A DNA stretch of 64,000 nucleotides from Micromonospora aurantiaca ATCC 27029 (GTDB lineage: Bacteria > Actinomycetota > Actinomycetes > Mycobacteriales > Micromonosporaceae), in NCBI RefSeq assembly GCF_000145235.1, contig NC_014391.1, forward strand, positions 5,847,501 through 5,911,500, in the 5' to 3' direction. Shown one piece after another: positions 62,177 through 64,000 of the stretch. Positions within the stretch are counted from its first letter, which is position 1, and each line of letters begins with the position of its first letter. The notes beneath the pieces are model-generated. The model ran no database searches, had not been told where the DNA came from, and saw only the letters and a program-made list of their open reading frames with translations. The position numbers and the translations under genes are program-made.

Positions 62177-62278
62177 GGCGCCTACGCTAGCCGCATCCGG
62201 ACGTTCCGGCTGTCCCGCCCAACGGGAGCAGCGGCGACGGGCGGTTCCACCGGCCCGTGAGCTTGGCAGAATGTAACG

Positions 62279-63580
62279 GTGAGCAATCCGACCGCGACGA
62301 GTCCGCCGCAGCCGTGGACCGCGCCGACCGCGAGCGACCCGGTCGCCGCGACGCTGCGCCTGCCCGGTTCCAAGTCGATGACCGCCCGGGCCCTGGTGCT
62401 CGGCGCGCTCGCCGGCGGGCCGTCGACACTCGCCCGTCCACTGCGCGCCCGGGACACCGAACTGATGGCCGGTGGCCTGCGCGCACTCGGCGCCCACATG
62501 TCGATCTCGGACGACGACCGCTGGCTGGTCCGTCCCTACCCGCTGGCCGGCCCGGCGCACGTCGACGTCGGCCTGGCCGGCACCGTGATGCGCTTCCTGC
62601 CCCCGGTGGCCGGGCTGGCCGCCGGGCGGGTCACGTTCGACGGCGACCCGCACGCCCGGACCCGGCCGCTCGGGCCGCTGATCGGCGCGCTGCGCACGCT
62701 CGGCGTCCGCATCGACGCGCCCCCGGCCGGCAGCCTGCCGCTCGTCGTGCTCGGCGCGGGGCGGGTGACCGGCGGTGACGTGGTGATCGACGCCTCCGCG
62801 TCCAGCCAGCTCGTCTCCGGTCTGCTGCTCGCCGCGCCGCGTTTCGACAGGGGCGTCGTGGTCCGGCACGAGGGGCCGCCGGTGCCGTCCGCGCCGCACC
62901 TGCGGATGACGGTGCAGATGCTCCGCGCCGCCGGCGCCGCCGTCGACGACACCACGCCCGACGTCTGGACGGTCGAGCCGGGCCCGCTGTCCGGGCGCGG
63001 GTGGGAGATCGAACCGGACCTGTCCGGCGCCGCGCCGTTCTTCGCCGCCGCGCTGGTCACCGGCGGCGAGGTGACGCTCCAGGGCTGGCCGCGCAGCAGC
63101 CTCCAGCCGGTCGAGCAGCTCCGCGAGCTGCTGCACCGGATGGGCGGCGAGGTGAGCCTCGGCACCGACGGCCTGACGGTGCGGGGCACCGGCACCGTGC
63201 GCGGGCTGGACGCCGACCTCTCCGACGTGGGCGAGCTGACCCCGGTGCTGACCGCGCTCACGCTGCTCGCCGACGGCCCGTCCCGGCTCACCGGCATCGG
63301 CCACATCCGCGGTCACGAGACCGACCGGGTCACCGCCCTGGCCAAGGAGTTCACAGCGCTCGGCGCGGACATCACCGAGACCCGCGACGGCCTGGACATC
63401 CGGCCCCGGCCGCTGCGCGGCGGGACGTTCCGCACGTACGCCGACCACCGGATGGCGCACGCGGCGGCGGTGGCCGGGCTCGCCGTCCCCGGCATCGAGG
63501 TCGACGACGTGGCGTGCACCTCCAAGACCATGCCGGAGTTCCCGGCACTATGGTCGGGGATGGTGACAGGCAAGAACTGA
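62279..63580 (+). CDS. aroA: 3-phosphoshikimate 1-carboxyvinyltransferase (EPSP synthase)
   Basis: 433 residues in two inverse alpha/beta domains. LRLPGSKSMTARALVLG (Lys near 32) binds phosphate, LAGTVMRFLPP (near 99) replaces the canonical NAGTAMR, and SASSQLVSG (near 168), SDVGELTPV (catalytic Asp near 321) and TYADHRMAHA (near 390) follow. It makes EPSP from shikimate 3-phosphate and PEP in aromatic amino-acid synthesis. GTG 62279 has no SD; CAGAAT ends 8 nt upstream of it and could be the -10 of a leaderless transcript. Confidence 0.96.
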   Translation: MSNPTATSPPQPWTAPTASDPVAATLRLPGSKSMTARALVLGALAGGPSTLARPLRARDTELMAGGLRALGAHMSISDDDRWLVRPYPLAGPAHVDVGLAGTVMRFLPPVAGLAAGRVTFDGDPHARTRPLGPLIGALRTLGVRIDAPPAGSLPLVVLGAGRVTGGDVVIDASASSQLVSGLLLAAPRFDRGVVVRHEGPPVPSAPHLRMTVQMLRAAGAAVDDTTPDVWTVEPGPLSGRGWEIEPDLSGAAPFFAAALVTGGEVTLQGWPRSSLQPVEQLRELLHRMGGEVSLGTDGLTVRGTGTVRGLDADLSDVGELTPVLTALTLLADGPSRLTGIGHIRGHETDRVTALAKEFTALGADITETRDGLDIRPRPLRGGTFRTYADHRMAHAAAVAGLAVPGIEVDDVACTSKTMPEFPALWSGMVTGKN

Positions 63581-63595
63581 CAGCGGGGGGACGTC

Positions 63596-64000
63596 CTGAC
63601 GACGAAGCGGCGCGAGTACGACGAGGACGACGTCCGGGTACGACCGGGCCGGTCCTCGCGCCCGCGTACACGCACCCGGCCCCGGCACGCAGACGCCGTC
63701 GACGGCTTCGTCATCGCCGTCGACCGGGGCCGCTACACCTGTGTGATCCCCGGCGCCGGACCGGACGCGCCGCTCGTGACCGCCATGCGCGCCCGCGAGC
63801 TGGGACGCAAGTCGGTGGTGGTGGGCGACCGGGTGGGGCTGGTCGGGGACACCTCCGGTGCGCCGGGCGCGCTGGCCCGCATCGTGCGCATCGCCGAGCG
63901 GACCTCGGTGCTGCGGCGTACCGCCGACGACGACGAGACCACCGCCGAGGGGCGGCTGGAACGGGTGGTGGTGGCGAACGCCGACCAGTTGGTGATCGTC
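63596..64000 (+). CDS. rsgA: Ribosome-assembly GTPase RsgA, 5' part (cut by the window end)
   Basis: The open frame from CTG 63596 reads to the window edge. It begins LTTKRREYDEDDVRVRPG, continues with an OB-fold (FVIAVDRGRYTCVIP, RARELGRKSVVVGDRVGLVGD) and ends at RLERVVVANADQLVIV, the entry to the circularly permuted GTPase domain, which lies outside the window. GGGGGG lies 5 nt upstream. No ATG, GTG or TTG occurs in frame between the aroA stop and the OB-fold, so CTG is the likely start. RsgA matures the 30S subunit. It follows aroA by 15 nt and is probably co-transcribed. Confidence 0.88.
   Translation, partial: MTTKRREYDEDDVRVRPGRSSRPRTRTRPRHADAVDGFVIAVDRGRYTCVIPGAGPDAPLVTAMRARELGRKSVVVGDRVGLVGDTSGAPGALARIVRIAERTSVLRRTADDDETTAEGRLERVVVANADQLVIV

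Overview
The window is 64 kb of very high-GC actinobacterial chromosome. Gene content (WhiB proteins, a nickel superoxide dismutase, a multifunctional Kgd, a SigH/RsrA pair), codon use, and copies of a GGGGCCCC-centred palindromic repeat that I associate from memory with Micromonospora point to the Micromonosporaceae, most likely Micromonospora. No rRNA, tRNA, CRISPR array, insertion sequence or prophage was seen. It reads as ordinary core chromosome with small accessory patches. The genus is inferred; no search was run.

Layout. 0.1-5.7 kb: dimethylargininase and ornithine aminotransferase, an FHA protein, a fatty-acid desaturase and an SDR. 5.7-11.4 kb (minus strand): a 1135-residue polytopic membrane protein with an N-terminal zinc ribbon, CutA, and a translationally coupled patatin/acyltransferase pair. 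11.6-15 kb: a PASTA-less Ser/Thr kinase, a GT4 glycosyltransferase and a triple-BON protein. 15.1-19 kb: response regulator, histidine kinase and HtrA protease in the order of mycobacterial mprA-mprB-pepD. 19-22.3 kb: a PadR/DUF4097 operon behind two palindromic operators, then an olsB-olsA-like ornithine-lipid pair. 22.4-25 kb: a hotdog protein and a two-gene ABC transporter. 25.2-29.2 kb: kgd and a 59-residue companion. 29.3-35.4 kb: a deacetylase/GT2 fusion with a proline-rich partner, then pta-ackA. 35.5-41 kb: two paralogous lipoprotein hydrolases, a nucleotidyltransferase-like gene, an MDR oxidoreductase framed by inverted repeat elements, and malic enzyme. 41-44.4 kb: sodX/sodN, a GNAT, an RsbW-like protein and a diacylglycerol kinase.

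44.8-64 kb follows the M. tuberculosis order whiB1-pdtaS-TB7.3-rshA-sigH-(SRAP)-aroA-rsgA (Rv3219-Rv3228, from memory), with insertions. These are an assimilatory sulfite-reduction operon (sir, a 52-residue zinc ribbon, cysH, chelatase) behind a Cys-containing leader peptide, a GT39-type membrane glycosyltransferase carrying two tandem palindromic repeats inside its reading frame, SIS and TPR proteins, and an MFS/TetR pair around a palindromic operator. Features easily missed here are a 24-residue bL37-like ribosomal protein, a SigH/SigR-type autoregulatory promoter upstream of a long sigma-factor isoform, two CRP-like boxes upstream of whiB1, and an rsgA that appears to start with CTG.

The genes I would look at first are the short ones (leader peptide, Zn ribbon, bL37, DUF6104) and the four kinds of palindromic repeat. 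I found no clear, wholly undescribed multi-gene system.
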